Shown: positions 1-10,426, counted from the stretch's first letter. The stretch: DNA of 64,000 bases from Actinoplanes nipponensis (GCF_016862275.1 NZ_BOMQ01000026.1:310001-374000), one strand, 5' to 3'. The notes: generated by a model from the letters alone, not told the origin. A program made the numbers and translations.

Positions 1-489
1 GGCCCGGCTCCAGCTGTCGCGCCACGGACCCAGCCGCCACCCGTCCGGGCTTGCGCCACCTGCCGAACCACCCGAATCGCCGGTGCTCATCGCACACGCT
101 CCCATGACGGAGGGTGACGACTCCGAGGGGCCCCGGTGGGTGTGCACGACGGCCACCACGTCCGGGATCCCGGGCACCGGGGAGGGCGCGCCGACCGGGC
201 CGCCGGCCATCACGCAACCGGCCGCCGCCGACACGTACAGTGCTGCTCCGCAGGGGGTTCCCGCGCCGGTCGGGTGGAATTGGGTAGCCGTTCGGCCCAT
301 CTCTCGCACCGGCAGTCCGTTGCCGGACAGGAAGGCCGAGACAAGCTCTGCGGGGTCACCGTCATCGCCCACCGACCACTCGAATCGGGATGACTCACCG
401 TGACGGCCCTGGCAGGACGCCGGAGAACCCGGTTGAGCACCCCGCCGGGGTGTCGGAAAGTGGTCGACGGAGGTCCCGCCGTGGACCAT
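1..489 (-). CDS. Possible hypothetical protein, 3' end cut by window edge
   Basis: The minus strand stays open from an ATG at 489 to the left edge, 163 codons with no stop. Position-specific composition (second codon position richest in A/T, third richest in G/C) suits this frame better than the overlapping plus-strand frame at 83-403. The middle of the translation (Asp/Glu-rich, then GNGLPVREMG) looks protein-like, but I recognise no family and see no convincing ribosome-binding site. GC3 is lower than in neighbouring genes, so this could be a degraded or spurious frame. Sequence to the left of the window would decide. Confidence 0.3.
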   Translation of the reverse strand, partial: MVHGGTSVDHFPTPRRGAQPGSPASCQGRHGESSRFEWSVGDDGDPAELVSAFLSGNGLPVREMGRTATQFHPTGAGTPCGAALYVSAAAGCVMAGGPVGAPSPVPGIPDVVAVVHTHRGPSESSPSVMGACAMSTGDSGGSAGGASPDGWRLGPWRDSWSRA

Positions 490-610
490 GAGAAGAGTGG
501 ATTCTCTCAATGGGGCGCCGTCACTCACGAGATCCGGATTCGTTCGGATGGGAGTAGTGTTCCGCCCCGTTGATGTGAAGCACGACACAACCCCCTACCG
601 GAGACACCCG

Positions 611-811
611 ATGTGCCAGCACCTGACGTCCTGCCCCTCTGCCGAAGCCGTCGACCGCGAAGCGGCCCGGATCGTGGCGACCTTCCCCGAGCAGGGTTGG
701 AGCCTGCTCTGCAACGGTGTCATCGTCTTCGAGGACACCGGTGAGCTGCTGCCCGACGGCAGGACGATCGCACCACACCGCGGACCGGCTGTGCACGCCC
801 TCGCCGCCTGA
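611..811 (+). CDS. DUF5999 family small protein
   Basis: The 66-residue product begins MCQH and carries the blocks CPSAEAVDREAARIV, PEQGWSLLCNG and DTGELLPDG. These match my memory of the short DUF5999 family widespread in Streptomyces and relatives. The family has no established function. The ATG at 611 is preferred over the longer frame opening at 488 because the family starts at MCQH and GGAG lies about 8 nt upstream. The gene is monocistronic and convergent with gcvP, with a hairpin between them. Confidence 0.85.
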   Translation: MCQHLTSCPSAEAVDREAARIVATFPEQGWSLLCNGVIVFEDTGELLPDGRTIAPHRGPAVHALAA

Positions 812-818
812 CCGCGCC

Positions 819-845
819 GGCGGGGCCTCACCACGAGACCCCGCC
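819..845. terminator. Bidirectional hairpin terminator
   Basis: Arms GGCGGGGCCTC and GAGACCCCGCC (one mismatch) flank the loop ACCAC, exactly between the convergent DUF5999 and gcvP genes. There is no U-tract, which is usual in high-GC actinobacteria. Confidence 0.65.
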
Positions 846-855
846 GCGGACCCGC

Positions 856-3657
<2,802 letters not shown>

Positions 3658-3717
3658 GGCGGCTCCTGCGGGAAGAGAGAGGTCGGCGGACGCAACCTCC
3701 CCCTCTGTCATACCCAC

Positions 3718-3827
3718 GGGGCACTCCAGAGCAGCCTGCCCACGCGGTCCTTTTGCCTGAGAGGTTCCGGGGAGGATTTGCCCCTTCGGCGCCACCGGGG
3801 TGGTCTCTCCCGCGCGGGTGTACGGCT
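3718..3827 (-). promoter_or_regulatory. Glycine riboswitch upstream of gcvP
   Basis: Read on the minus strand, the leader contains GGGAGAGACC, then GCCGAAGGGGCAA, then CCTCTCAGGCAAAAGGACCG, and ends in CTGCTCTGGAG. These are the signature blocks of the glycine aptamer (RF00504). One full aptamer is visible, with perhaps a ghost second one. A TAGGTT box at 3834-3839 would place transcription initiation right at the aptamer's 5' edge. In this family ligand binding usually turns on glycine cleavage genes. Confidence 0.95.
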
Positions 3828-3868
3828 ACTGAGAACCTACCAGCGACAACGTTGCGATCATGTGTCCC

Positions 3869-3874
3869 TAAGGT
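3869..3874 (+). promoter_or_regulatory. -10 box, leaderless-type
   Basis: TAAGGT sits 7 nt before the GTG of the aldo/keto reductase. No Shine-Dalgarno sequence fits in the gap. Confidence 0.5.
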
Positions 3875-3881
3875 GTGGTGT

Positions 3882-4877
3882 GTGACCTACTCCGCTGCGC
3901 CTGACCGCTACGACACCATGAGCTACCGCCGCGCCGGGCGAAGCGGCCTGAGGCTGCCCGCCATCAGCCTCGGGCTCTGGCACAACTTCGGCGACGCCCG
4001 CCCGATCGACCGCCAGCGCGCCATCACCCGCCGCGCCTTCGACCTCGGCATCACCCACTTCGACCTGGCCAACAACTACGGCCCGCCGCCCGGCAGCGCC
4101 GAGGAGAACTTCGGCCGCATCCTGCACACCGACTTCCGCCACCACCGCGACGAGCTCGTCGTCTCCACCAAGGCCGGCTACCACATGTGGAACGGCCCCT
4201 ACGGCGAGTGGGGCTCCCGCAAGTACCTGGTCTCGTCGCTCGACCAGTCCCTGCGCCGCCTCGGCCTGGACTACGTCGACATCTTCTACCACCACCGGCC
4301 CGACCCGGACACCCCGCTGGAAGAGACCATGGGCGCCCTCGACGCCGTCGTGCGCTCCGGCAAGGCCCTCTACGTCGGCATCAGCAACTACAGCGCCGAA
4401 CAGACCGCCCGCGCCGCCGCCATCCTCCAGGAGCTCGGCACCCCCCTGCTCATCCACCAGCCGTCGTACTCGATCCTCAACCGCTGGATCGAGAAGGACC
4501 ACCTGCTCGACACGCTCGAGGCCGTCGGCGCCGGCTGCATCGCCTTCAGCCCCCTGCAACAGGGCCTGCTCACCGACCGCTACCTCGGCGGCATCCCCGA
4601 CGACTCCCGCGTGCGCACCAGCGTCTTCCTCAACGAGAGCGACCTGGACCAGGCCACCATGGGCCGCATCCACAACCTCAACGACATCGCCGGCCGTCGC
4701 GGCCAGTCGCTGGCCCAGCTGGCCCTCGCCTGGGCCCTGCGCGACCCGCGGATGACCAGCCTCATCATCGGCGCCAGCAGCGTCGAACAGCTCGAGACCA
4801 ACGTCGCCGCCCTGGACCGGCCCGCCCTGACCGACGACGAGCTGCAGGCGATCGACGGCACCGCCCTGGACCTGTGA
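3882..4877 (+). CDS. Aldo/keto reductase, L-glyceraldehyde-3-phosphate reductase type
   Basis: The 331-residue NADPH-dependent reductase resembles E. coli YghZ/Gpr. The catalytic tetrad is visible: Asp61 and Tyr66 (DLANNYG), Lys97 (STKAGY) and His138 (IFYHHRPD). YghZ-type enzymes detoxify aldehydes such as methylglyoxal and L-glyceraldehyde 3-phosphate. The GTG start at 3882 is chosen because the N-terminal extension (APDRYDTM before YRRAGRSG) is conserved in the subfamily. Its stop overlaps the next start by 4 nt, so translation is probably coupled to the two nucleotidyltransferase genes. Confidence 0.9.
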   Translation: MTYSAAPDRYDTMSYRRAGRSGLRLPAISLGLWHNFGDARPIDRQRAITRRAFDLGITHFDLANNYGPPPGSAEENFGRILHTDFRHHRDELVVSTKAGYHMWNGPYGEWGSRKYLVSSLDQSLRRLGLDYVDIFYHHRPDPDTPLEETMGALDAVVRSGKALYVGISNYSAEQTARAAAILQELGTPLLIHQPSYSILNRWIEKDHLLDTLEAVGAGCIAFSPLQQGLLTDRYLGGIPDDSRVRTSVFLNESDLDQATMGRIHNLNDIAGRRGQSLAQLALAWALRDPRMTSLIIGASSVEQLETNVAALDRPALTDDELQAIDGTALDL

Positions 4878-5548
4878 CCGATCTGGTCACCGGTCACACG
4901 ATCCTCGCGGTCGTGGTCGGCTCCCGCGCGTACGGCCTCGCCGGCCCGGGATCCGACCACGACCGCCGGGGCGTGTACGCCGCCCCCACCCCGCTGTTCT
5001 GGCACCTCGACAAGCCGCCGACCCACCTCGACGGCCCCGCCGAGGAACAGTTCTCCTGGGAGCTCGAACGCTTCTGCACGCTGGCCCTGCAGGCCAACCC
5101 CACCGTGCTCGAGGTGCTCTGGTCCCCCCTGATCACCCACCTCACCCCGGACGGCGAGCACCTGCTGGCCACCCGGCCCGCGTTCCTGTCCCGCCGGCTC
5201 GCCGACACCTACGGCGCCTACGCCCGCGACCAGCTCACCCGCGTCGCCGCCCGGCGCGAACGCACCGGCGAGACCAACCACAAACAGGCCATGCACATGA
5301 TCCGGCTGCTGCTGGCCGGCGCGCACGTGTTGCGCACCGGCGACATCCTGGTCGACGTGACCCCGCTGCGCGACCGGCTGCTGGCCGTCCGGCACGGCGA
5401 GGTGCCCTGGGCCACGGTGACCGACTGGGCCGCCGACCTGCTCGACGACCTGGCCGCGGCGGCCCGCGCCACCGACCTGCCGGCCGAGCCCGACCGGGCC
5501 GCGGTCGACGCGCTGCTCTACGCCGTACGGGAAAGGGGCCTGCCGTGA
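4874..5548 (+). CDS. Predicted nucleotidyltransferase (COG3541-like), first of a pair
   Basis: The 224-residue protein belongs to the DNA polymerase beta nucleotidyltransferase superfamily. The catalytic loop is Gly16-Ser17 (VGSRAYG) followed by Asp28 and Asp30 (SDHD), the expected metal ligands. A conserved C-terminal helix block (HKQAMHMIRLLLAGAHVLRTG) is shared with the next gene. The start is GTG in a GTGA overlap with the reductase. YcgL/COG3541 enzymes have no settled substrate; RNA, small molecules or proteins are all possible. Confidence 0.8.
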   Translation: MTDLVTGHTILAVVVGSRAYGLAGPGSDHDRRGVYAAPTPLFWHLDKPPTHLDGPAEEQFSWELERFCTLALQANPTVLEVLWSPLITHLTPDGEHLLATRPAFLSRRLADTYGAYARDQLTRVAARRERTGETNHKQAMHMIRLLLAGAHVLRTGDILVDVTPLRDRLLAVRHGEVPWATVTDWAADLLDDLAAAARATDLPAEPDRAAVDALLYAVRERGLP

Positions 5549-6294
5549 CCACCGAGGTGCCCTCCTGGGCCGACCAGGTCGTGGCCGACCTGCCCTATCC
5601 CCTGATCTTCGCCACCGTCAGCGGCGCCCACCTGTACGGCTTCGCGTCGGCCGACTCGGACCTGGACCTGCGCGCGGCCCACCTGCTGCCCGCGGCCGAG
5701 GTCGTCGGCCTGCGCACCGGCCCGGAGACGCTGCAGTCCGACAGCTGGCGCGACGGCGTCGAGCTCGACGTGGTCAGCCACGACCTGCTCAAGTTCGCCC
5801 GGCTGCTGACCAGCCGCAACGGCTACGTGCTGGAGCAGCTGCTGTCCCCGCTGGTGATCACCACCTCGCCGGTGCACCGCGAGCTGGTCGCGCTGGCGCC
5901 GGCGCTGATCACCCGCCACCACGCCCACCACTACCTGGGCTTCGCCGCCACCCAGGAACGCCTCTTCGACCGGACCGGGGAACTCAAGCCGGCCCTCTAC
6001 ACGCTGCGGGTGCTGCTCACGGGGCGGCACCTCATGCGCACCGGCACGCTCGAGACCGACCTGGGCGTGCTCGGCGTCGACCTGCCGTACGTGCCGGAGC
6101 TGATCGGCCGCAAGCGCGAGGCCGAGCACGGGCCGTTCCCGTCCGCGATCCGCGCCGATCTCGGCCGGGACATCCCCCGGCTGCGCGCGGAGCTGGAGGC
6201 GGCCCGGGACGCGTCGGCGCTGCCCGAGCAGCCCGACCGGGCTGCCGTCGAGGCGCTGCACCAGCTGGTCGTCCGCACCCGCCTGGCCGCCTGA
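5545..6294 (+). CDS. Predicted nucleotidyltransferase (COG3541-like), second of a pair
   Basis: This 249-residue paralogue of the preceding gene starts in another GTGA overlap. Its loop reads SGAHLYGFASADSDLDLR, giving Ser26-Gly27 and Asp39/Asp41. The leading Gly-Ser order is swapped relative to the first protein, which may change nucleotide binding. The block LKPALYTLRVLLTGRHLMRTG mirrors the neighbour's helix. Coupled translation suggests the two proteins act together, perhaps as a heterodimer, which is inference. Confidence 0.8.
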   Translation: MTTEVPSWADQVVADLPYPLIFATVSGAHLYGFASADSDLDLRAAHLLPAAEVVGLRTGPETLQSDSWRDGVELDVVSHDLLKFARLLTSRNGYVLEQLLSPLVITTSPVHRELVALAPALITRHHAHHYLGFAATQERLFDRTGELKPALYTLRVLLTGRHLMRTGTLETDLGVLGVDLPYVPELIGRKREAEHGPFPSAIRADLGRDIPRLRAELEAARDASALPEQPDRAAVEALHQLVVRTRLAA

Positions 6295-6366
6295 CCGGGT
6301 CGTCGAGTCCGCCGGAGGCGGTCGTTTGTGCTCCTCGGTGCGGCGTGCCGCACTGCCCCTAAGGCA

Positions 6367-6382
6367 TCCTAGGACTCTAGGA
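6367..6382. promoter_or_regulatory. Perfect palindrome, candidate operator
   Basis: TCCTAG-GACT-CTAGGA has perfect 6-bp arms and lies 27 nt upstream of the -10 box at 6409, so it could overlap a -35 region. No candidate regulator is adjacent. Confidence 0.4.
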
Positions 6383-6408
6383 GTTATCCGTTGCCCGGCT
6401 CGGCGGTC

Positions 6409-6414
6409 TACCCT
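6409..6414 (+). promoter_or_regulatory. -10 box, leaderless-type
   Basis: TACCCT lies 6 nt before the ATG at 6421. Confidence 0.5.
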
Positions 6415-6420
6415 GGTCCC

Positions 6421-6768
6421 ATGCCCACCACCGCGCCCAAGGCCCCGGCGGTCCACCTGGCCCGGCCGCACCGGCCGGTGCTCGTGGCGGGCACCCTGGG
6501 CGAGCTGACCGGCCCGGCTCAGGGCCTGGTCGAGCTGCCGCTGCGGCTGTGGTGGAATCCGGTGCGCACGTTCGACCTGGACCAGCCGACCATGCTGCTG
6601 TGGATGTACGAGAACGTGCTGCGTGAGGCGGTGCGGGTGGATGAGTTGCGCAGCTATCTGCACGGGCCGACGCTGGTGCGGATCTGGCCGGAGCTGAACC
6701 TGCCTCGAGGGGTGCGCGCGGCCTGGGAGGCCCGGCACCCGGTGCTGCGCCGGGTCACAACGGCCTGA
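6421..6768 (+). CDS. Conserved actinobacterial protein of unknown function
   Basis: The 115-residue soluble protein has no signal peptide or membrane segment. It is rich in Trp, Leu and Arg, with motifs LPLRLWWNP, FDLDQPTMLLWMYENVLREA and LPRGVRAAWEARHP. I recall similar proteins in many actinomycetes, sometimes encoded beside AbiEii-like nucleotidyltransferases, and such a gene occurs 1.7 kb downstream here. No function can be assigned. Confidence 0.7.
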   Translation: MPTTAPKAPAVHLARPHRPVLVAGTLGELTGPAQGLVELPLRLWWNPVRTFDLDQPTMLLWMYENVLREAVRVDELRSYLHGPTLVRIWPELNLPRGVRAAWEARHPVLRRVTTA

Positions 6769-7036
6769 GGCCCAGCCGGAGCGCGACGCCGGCCCGGGAC
6801 GAGGCGCCGCCGTCGCCGGTCGCCGCTCGCCCACGGCGCCGGGCGCTCCTGATGCCGCTCCCGGGCCGACGGCGGTCCGGGTTCCCGGAGGGCGGCATGG
6901 TGGTGACCCGGCCGGACTACGCCAGACCGCCGCCGGGCTTCCCCGACGATCGGCAGCGCTCCGGAAACCGGCGACGGGGTGAAACCCGGTGACCGTCCGG
7001 CGGGTGTCCCTCAGTGACAACACCGAAGGGGGACGG

Positions 7037-7537
7037 GTGTCCGAGCACAGCGGCTTCGAAGAGTTCTACGCCGGCACGCGACATCGGCTGATCACGTACC
7101 TGTACGCCATGACCGGCGATCGCGCGGAAGCGCAGGATGCCGCCCAGGAAGCCTATGTCCGCGCCTGGCAACGCTGGTCCACCGTGTCCACCTACGACAA
7201 TCCGGAGGCGTGGGTCCGCACCGTCGCCCATCGCCTGTGCCTGAACCACTGGCGCAAGGCGAGGAACCGCGTCGCCGCGTACCTCCGGCACGGCACTGAT
7301 CCGGACACCGGACCGCCGAGTGAGAACACGGTGGCGTTGATCAGCGCGCTGAGACAACTCTCGGTGGCCGAACGCCAGGCCATCACGCTGCACCACCTCA
7401 TGGACCTCTCCGTCGCCGAGGTGGCCGCGCAGACCGGGACTCCGGTCAACACGATCAAGACCCGGCTGGCGCGGGGCCGCCGAGCGCTCGCCGGCTTCCT
7501 CGACGAGGACGCATCCGAGGAGTACTCCCATGCCTGA
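7037..7537 (+). CDS. SigE-family ECF RNA polymerase sigma factor
   Basis: The 166-residue sigma factor has region 2 at about residues 1-70 (FEEFYAGTRHRL, then DAAQEAYVRAW) and region 4 at about 100-150 (QAITLHHLMDLSVAEVA, TRLARGRRAL). Size and sequence match the SigE family abundant in Micromonosporaceae and Streptomyces. GTG at 7037 is preferred to the upstream GTG at 6989 because AGGGGG lies 6-7 nt before it. The next gene overlaps by 8 nt and encodes a one-TM protein, a plausible partner. Confidence 0.85.
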   Translation: MSEHSGFEEFYAGTRHRLITYLYAMTGDRAEAQDAAQEAYVRAWQRWSTVSTYDNPEAWVRTVAHRLCLNHWRKARNRVAAYLRHGTDPDTGPPSENTVALISALRQLSVAERQAITLHHLMDLSVAEVAAQTGTPVNTIKTRLARGRRALAGFLDEDASEEYSHA

Positions 7538-8351
7538 TCAGGCCTTCCGCTCCCTGTTCACCGAAACCGAGAACGTCAGGTGGGAACCCATGAGCCAGGT
7601 ACGCGTCCGCGCCCGTCGTCGCACCATCGCCCAGGCCGCGACGGTGGCGGGCATCGTCGCCGTGGCCCTCGTCTCCGGCGGGGTCGCCGTCGCACAGGCC
7701 CGACCGGGCCCGGTGACGCCGCCCGCGGCCACGTCGTCACCGGCGCCGTCCCAGCTGTCACCGGCGCCGTCGGCGCCTCCGCTCCCGCAGTCCACGTCGC
7801 CGGCCGCGCCCACGACGACGAGCCCCCGGTCGTCCTCGACCGGCACCGCGTCGTCACCGCCGGTCTCCGGCATCACGGCTGCGATGATGCTCCGCCCCCA
7901 GGACGTGGGTTCCGGCTACACCGTGGCGCCGGGCTCGGGCGGCGACTGGACGTTCGAGTTCAACGCGTCGGCCCTGGGCTGTCCGCGGGGCGGCAAACCG
8001 GACCCCGTCTCGGAGCGCGAGCGCACGCTGCGCAAGGGCGAGCCCCAGGACGAGGACTTCGTGCTCCAGCACACCGGCCGGTATGCCGCCGGCAAGGCGG
8101 CACGGTACCTGGACGGCGTCCGGGAGCGGGTGTCGTCGTGCTCGCCGCGGGAGGGGCAGTCGGTGCGGATCGCGGCCCAGGACTTCGCCGGTGAGGAGTC
8201 GGTGCTGGTCGTCTTCGACCACGGGGGCGGCTCCCTGGCCAGGATCCTGCTGGTACGCAAGGGGGACGTGCTGACCGAGGTGTACACCAAGCCGGTTCGT
8301 GGCGACGCCGCGAACCGCGACCTGGGCCGCAAGGCGGCAGCCCGCTTCTGA
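7530..8351 (+). CDS. Single-pass membrane protein co-translated with the sigma factor
   Basis: The 273 residues comprise a short basic cytoplasmic stretch (residues 1-32), one membrane helix (about 33-54), a Pro/Ser/Thr-rich linker (about 55-115) and an exported domain with two Cys (LGCPRGG and SSCSPREG). There is no recognisable zinc-finger anti-sigma motif. SigE-family operons often carry such a membrane or lipoprotein partner. It may sense an envelope signal, but the family is not identifiable by eye. Confidence 0.65.
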   Translation: MPDQAFRSLFTETENVRWEPMSQVRVRARRRTIAQAATVAGIVAVALVSGGVAVAQARPGPVTPPAATSSPAPSQLSPAPSAPPLPQSTSPAAPTTTSPRSSSTGTASSPPVSGITAAMMLRPQDVGSGYTVAPGSGGDWTFEFNASALGCPRGGKPDPVSERERTLRKGEPQDEDFVLQHTGRYAAGKAARYLDGVRERVSSCSPREGQSVRIAAQDFAGEESVLVVFDHGGGSLARILLVRKGDVLTEVYTKPVRGDAANRDLGRKAAARF

Positions 8352-8434
8352 CCGGCCGGCGCGGAACCCCGGCGGCTCCGCCCGGCGTGCGACCAGCTCC
8401 GGCCGGTCGCGGTGGCGCCGCCGCGCCGATCCGC

Positions 8435-8440
8435 TAGCGT
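8435..8440 (+). promoter_or_regulatory. -10 box, leaderless-type
   Basis: TAGCGT lies 7 nt before the GTG at 8448 and 4 nt before the alternative GTG at 8445. Confidence 0.55.
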
Positions 8441-8447
8441 CGCCGTG

Positions 8448-9092
8448 GTGAGCGGGAACATCGACGACTTCTACCGCGACGTCGCCACCATCGCCCTGAC
8501 CGTCGGCGAGAAGCACGGCTTCGTCCTCGGCGGCGGCGTCGCCTGGCTGGTCAACGGCCTGGTGCAGCGCCCCACCGAGGACATCGACCTGTTCACCGAC
8601 ACCGCCGGCGCGGTCGAGGCCGCCGCCGGCCAGGTCACCGCCGCGCTGACCGCGGCCGGCTACCAGGTGTTCCGGGAGGTGGCCGACGAGCTGTTCGAGG
8701 GCATGGACGACGACCTGCGCGAGTACCACGTGGCCGACGGCGCCCGGGCGCTGCGGCTGACCCTGACCCGCCTGGACCGCCGGCGGGCGCCGGTGGTCAT
8801 GGACGTCGGCCCGGTCATGCACCTCGACGACCTGGTCGCCTCCAAGGTGGCGGCGCTGGTCAACCGGCGCGAGGTCCGCGACTACATCGACGTGGCGGCG
8901 GCGCTGGAGCGGTACACCCTGCGGCGGGTGCTGGAGCTGGCCCGGGCGCTCGACCCGGGGCTGGCCGACGACGAGGTCGCCGACGCCGGGCGGTACCTGG
9001 ACCGGCTGGACGACGCCCGGTTCGCGGTGTACGGGCTGAGCCCGGAGCAGGTGCGGGCGGTACGGGAGCGGCTGGCCGCCTGGCCACGGTGA
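8448..9092 (+). CDS. AbiEii/MNT-like nucleotidyltransferase
   Basis: The 214-residue protein has the fold signature GGG (28-30, VLGGGVAWLVNG) followed by Asp45-x-Asp47 (TEDIDLF). A third acidic strand (VVMDVGPVMHLDDLVASKVAAL) and the RDYIDVAAAL block follow, as in AbiEii/AbiGii-type and RelA-independent nucleotidyltransferase toxins. No AbiEi-type antitoxin lies beside it, so it looks like an orphan. It is unrelated in sequence to the pair at 4.9-6.3 kb beyond the shared superfamily. Confidence 0.75.
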   Translation: MSGNIDDFYRDVATIALTVGEKHGFVLGGGVAWLVNGLVQRPTEDIDLFTDTAGAVEAAAGQVTAALTAAGYQVFREVADELFEGMDDDLREYHVADGARALRLTLTRLDRRRAPVVMDVGPVMHLDDLVASKVAALVNRREVRDYIDVAAALERYTLRRVLELARALDPGLADDEVADAGRYLDRLDDARFAVYGLSPEQVRAVRERLAAWPR

Positions 9093-9165
9093 CGGCGGCG
9101 CCGGGGCGAGGCGGCCGTCCGAATACCGCCAGACCCGCCCGCCGCCCGCGGCGCACGATGGGGCC

Positions 9166-9624
9166 ATGACCGACACCCGCACCGCGTACCGGATCACCGC
9201 CCTCTCCCCCGCCCTGCTCGACGACGTCCGCGCCGCCGCCACGACCGAGCGGCACTGCGCCCGCGGCGGCGAGCCGCTGCGGTGCTGCCTGCGCGACGCC
9301 ACCCCCGGCGAGGGTCTCCTGCTGTTCGGCTACGAGCCGCCGCTGCCGGAGTCGCCGTACCGGGAGAAGGGCGCGGTGTTCGCCCACGCCGCGCCGTGCC
9401 CCGGGCCGCCGCGCGACCTCGCCTACCCGGCCGACTGGTACGGCCGCCCGCAGGTCCTGCGGGCCTACGACAGCCGGGGCCGGATCCACCCGGCCAGCCG
9501 GCAGCACGACGGCCGGGACCCGGTCGCGGCGCTGGCCGCCGTGCTGGCCGAGCCCGGCGTCGTGCTGGTGCACAGCCGCAACGTCGTCTACGGCTGCTAC
9601 ATGTTCGCCGCGGCGGCGGGCTGA
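9166..9624 (+). CDS. DUF1203 domain protein
   Basis: The 152-residue cytosolic protein matches DUF1203 by the blocks PLRCCLRDATPGEGLLLFGYE, SPYREKGAVFAHA, LRAYDSRGRI and the C-terminal VHSRNVVYGCYMF. The function is unknown. It begins at the ATG at 9166 and its last 28 nt overlap the 3' end of the convergent secreted-protein gene. Confidence 0.8.
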   Translation: MTDTRTAYRITALSPALLDDVRAAATTERHCARGGEPLRCCLRDATPGEGLLLFGYEPPLPESPYREKGAVFAHAAPCPGPPRDLAYPADWYGRPQVLRAYDSRGRIHPASRQHDGRDPVAALAAVLAEPGVVLVHSRNVVYGCYMFAAAAG

Positions 9625-10154
9625 AGGGTCGCCGTCACGTCGTCGACGTCGAAGGTGGTGACGCCGCCGCCGGCGGTCTCGCTGGCGAAGAAGCTGATCG
9701 TCGCGGTGCGTTCGGTGGCCGCCGCGGCGGTGGCGGCGCCGTACTGGTGCCAGTCGGCCGGCAGGTCGAAGGCGAACGAGTAGCGGGTCTTCGGCGGTTC
9801 CCCGGTGACCGCCAGCCCCATGTTGAGGTAGTCGCCCCGGCTGGTCTCGGTGGAGCTGCCCCGGGCGGAGAAGCGCACGTCCAGCCCGCAGCCGGCCGGG
9901 ATGGTCACGGTGGAGCGCAGCAGGTCGCTGTGGGTCAGGTCGAGGCCGGCGAAGGTGGCGTAGGCCCGGCCGGTGTGCGCCGGCCGGTCCGCGGCGGCCA
10001 GCACGACGACGCGCGGACCGGCGGTCCAGCCGGCCGGGCCGCGCTCGAAGCTCGGGTTGACCTGCACCTGGCCGGTGCAGGGGGCCGGCGCGGACGGGGT
10101 CTGGGCGCTGCCGGCGGTGAGCAGCAGCGCGGCGAGGACGGCGAGGGTTCTCAC
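9597..10154 (-). CDS. Secreted protein, carbohydrate-binding-like beta domain
   Basis: The 185-residue product has a signal peptide (MRTLAVLAALLLTAGSAQ) and then a single domain. NPSFERGPAGWTAGPRV opens it in the manner of CBM/discoidin-like jelly-roll modules, and TFDVDDVTATLQP closes it. No catalytic domain is attached. GTG at 10154 is chosen because GGGAGA sits 5-6 nt upstream; an in-frame ATG lies at 10178. A stand-alone glycan- or surface-binding protein is likely, but the ligand is unknown. Confidence 0.65.
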   Translation of the reverse strand: MRTLAVLAALLLTAGSAQTPSAPAPCTGQVQVNPSFERGPAGWTAGPRVVVLAAADRPAHTGRAYATFAGLDLTHSDLLRSTVTIPAGCGLDVRFSARGSSTETSRGDYLNMGLAVTGEPPKTRYSFAFDLPADWHQYGAATAAAATERTATISFFASETAGGGVTTFDVDDVTATLQPAAAANM

Positions 10155-10294
10155 GGCATCTCCCGGGATCGGTGGCATTGAACGTTGTCGATACATTCTG
10201 CAACCGTCCGGCAACCCGCGGTGTCCCGTCCTGCACCCGGCGCGGCGAATTCTCTTCACAGCGAGGCCACCACCGCAGCAGAGGAGCTCCCGCC

Positions 10295-10393
10295 ATGCGC
10301 GTCCGCATCGGTTCCACCATCGCCGTCGTCGCGACCGTCATCGGCCTCGCGGGCAGCGTCGCCGGCCCGATCTACTCGGCGTTCGGCGCCTAG
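10295..10393 (+). CDS. Small hydrophobic peptide, 32 residues
   Basis: The short frame encodes a basic start (MRVRIG), one hydrophobic stretch (about residues 7-24) and a Tyr/Phe/Gly/Ala tail, so it could be a membrane or secreted peptide. GAGGAG lies 8 nt before the ATG. A perfect 14-bp hairpin follows 33 nt after the stop. This arrangement supports a real transcription unit although the peptide is too short for homology by eye. It could instead be a signal peptide remnant. Confidence 0.45.
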   Translation: MRVRIGSTIAVVATVIGLAGSVAGPIYSAFGA

Positions 10394-10426
10394 CAGGTCG
10401 ACTGCACCTCCACAGCAGGGTCCCTT

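Noticed and set aside
370..395. tRNA T-loop-like GATTCGAGT on the minus strand
   Set aside because: No acceptor stem or anticodon arm can be folded around it.
83..403. Plus-strand 106-codon frame near the left edge
   Set aside because: Position-specific composition favours the minus frame; no ribosome-binding site or recognisable domain.
3658..3795. N-terminal extension of gcvP
   Set aside because: Would be translated from within the glycine riboswitch; family proteins start at the FADRHIG region.
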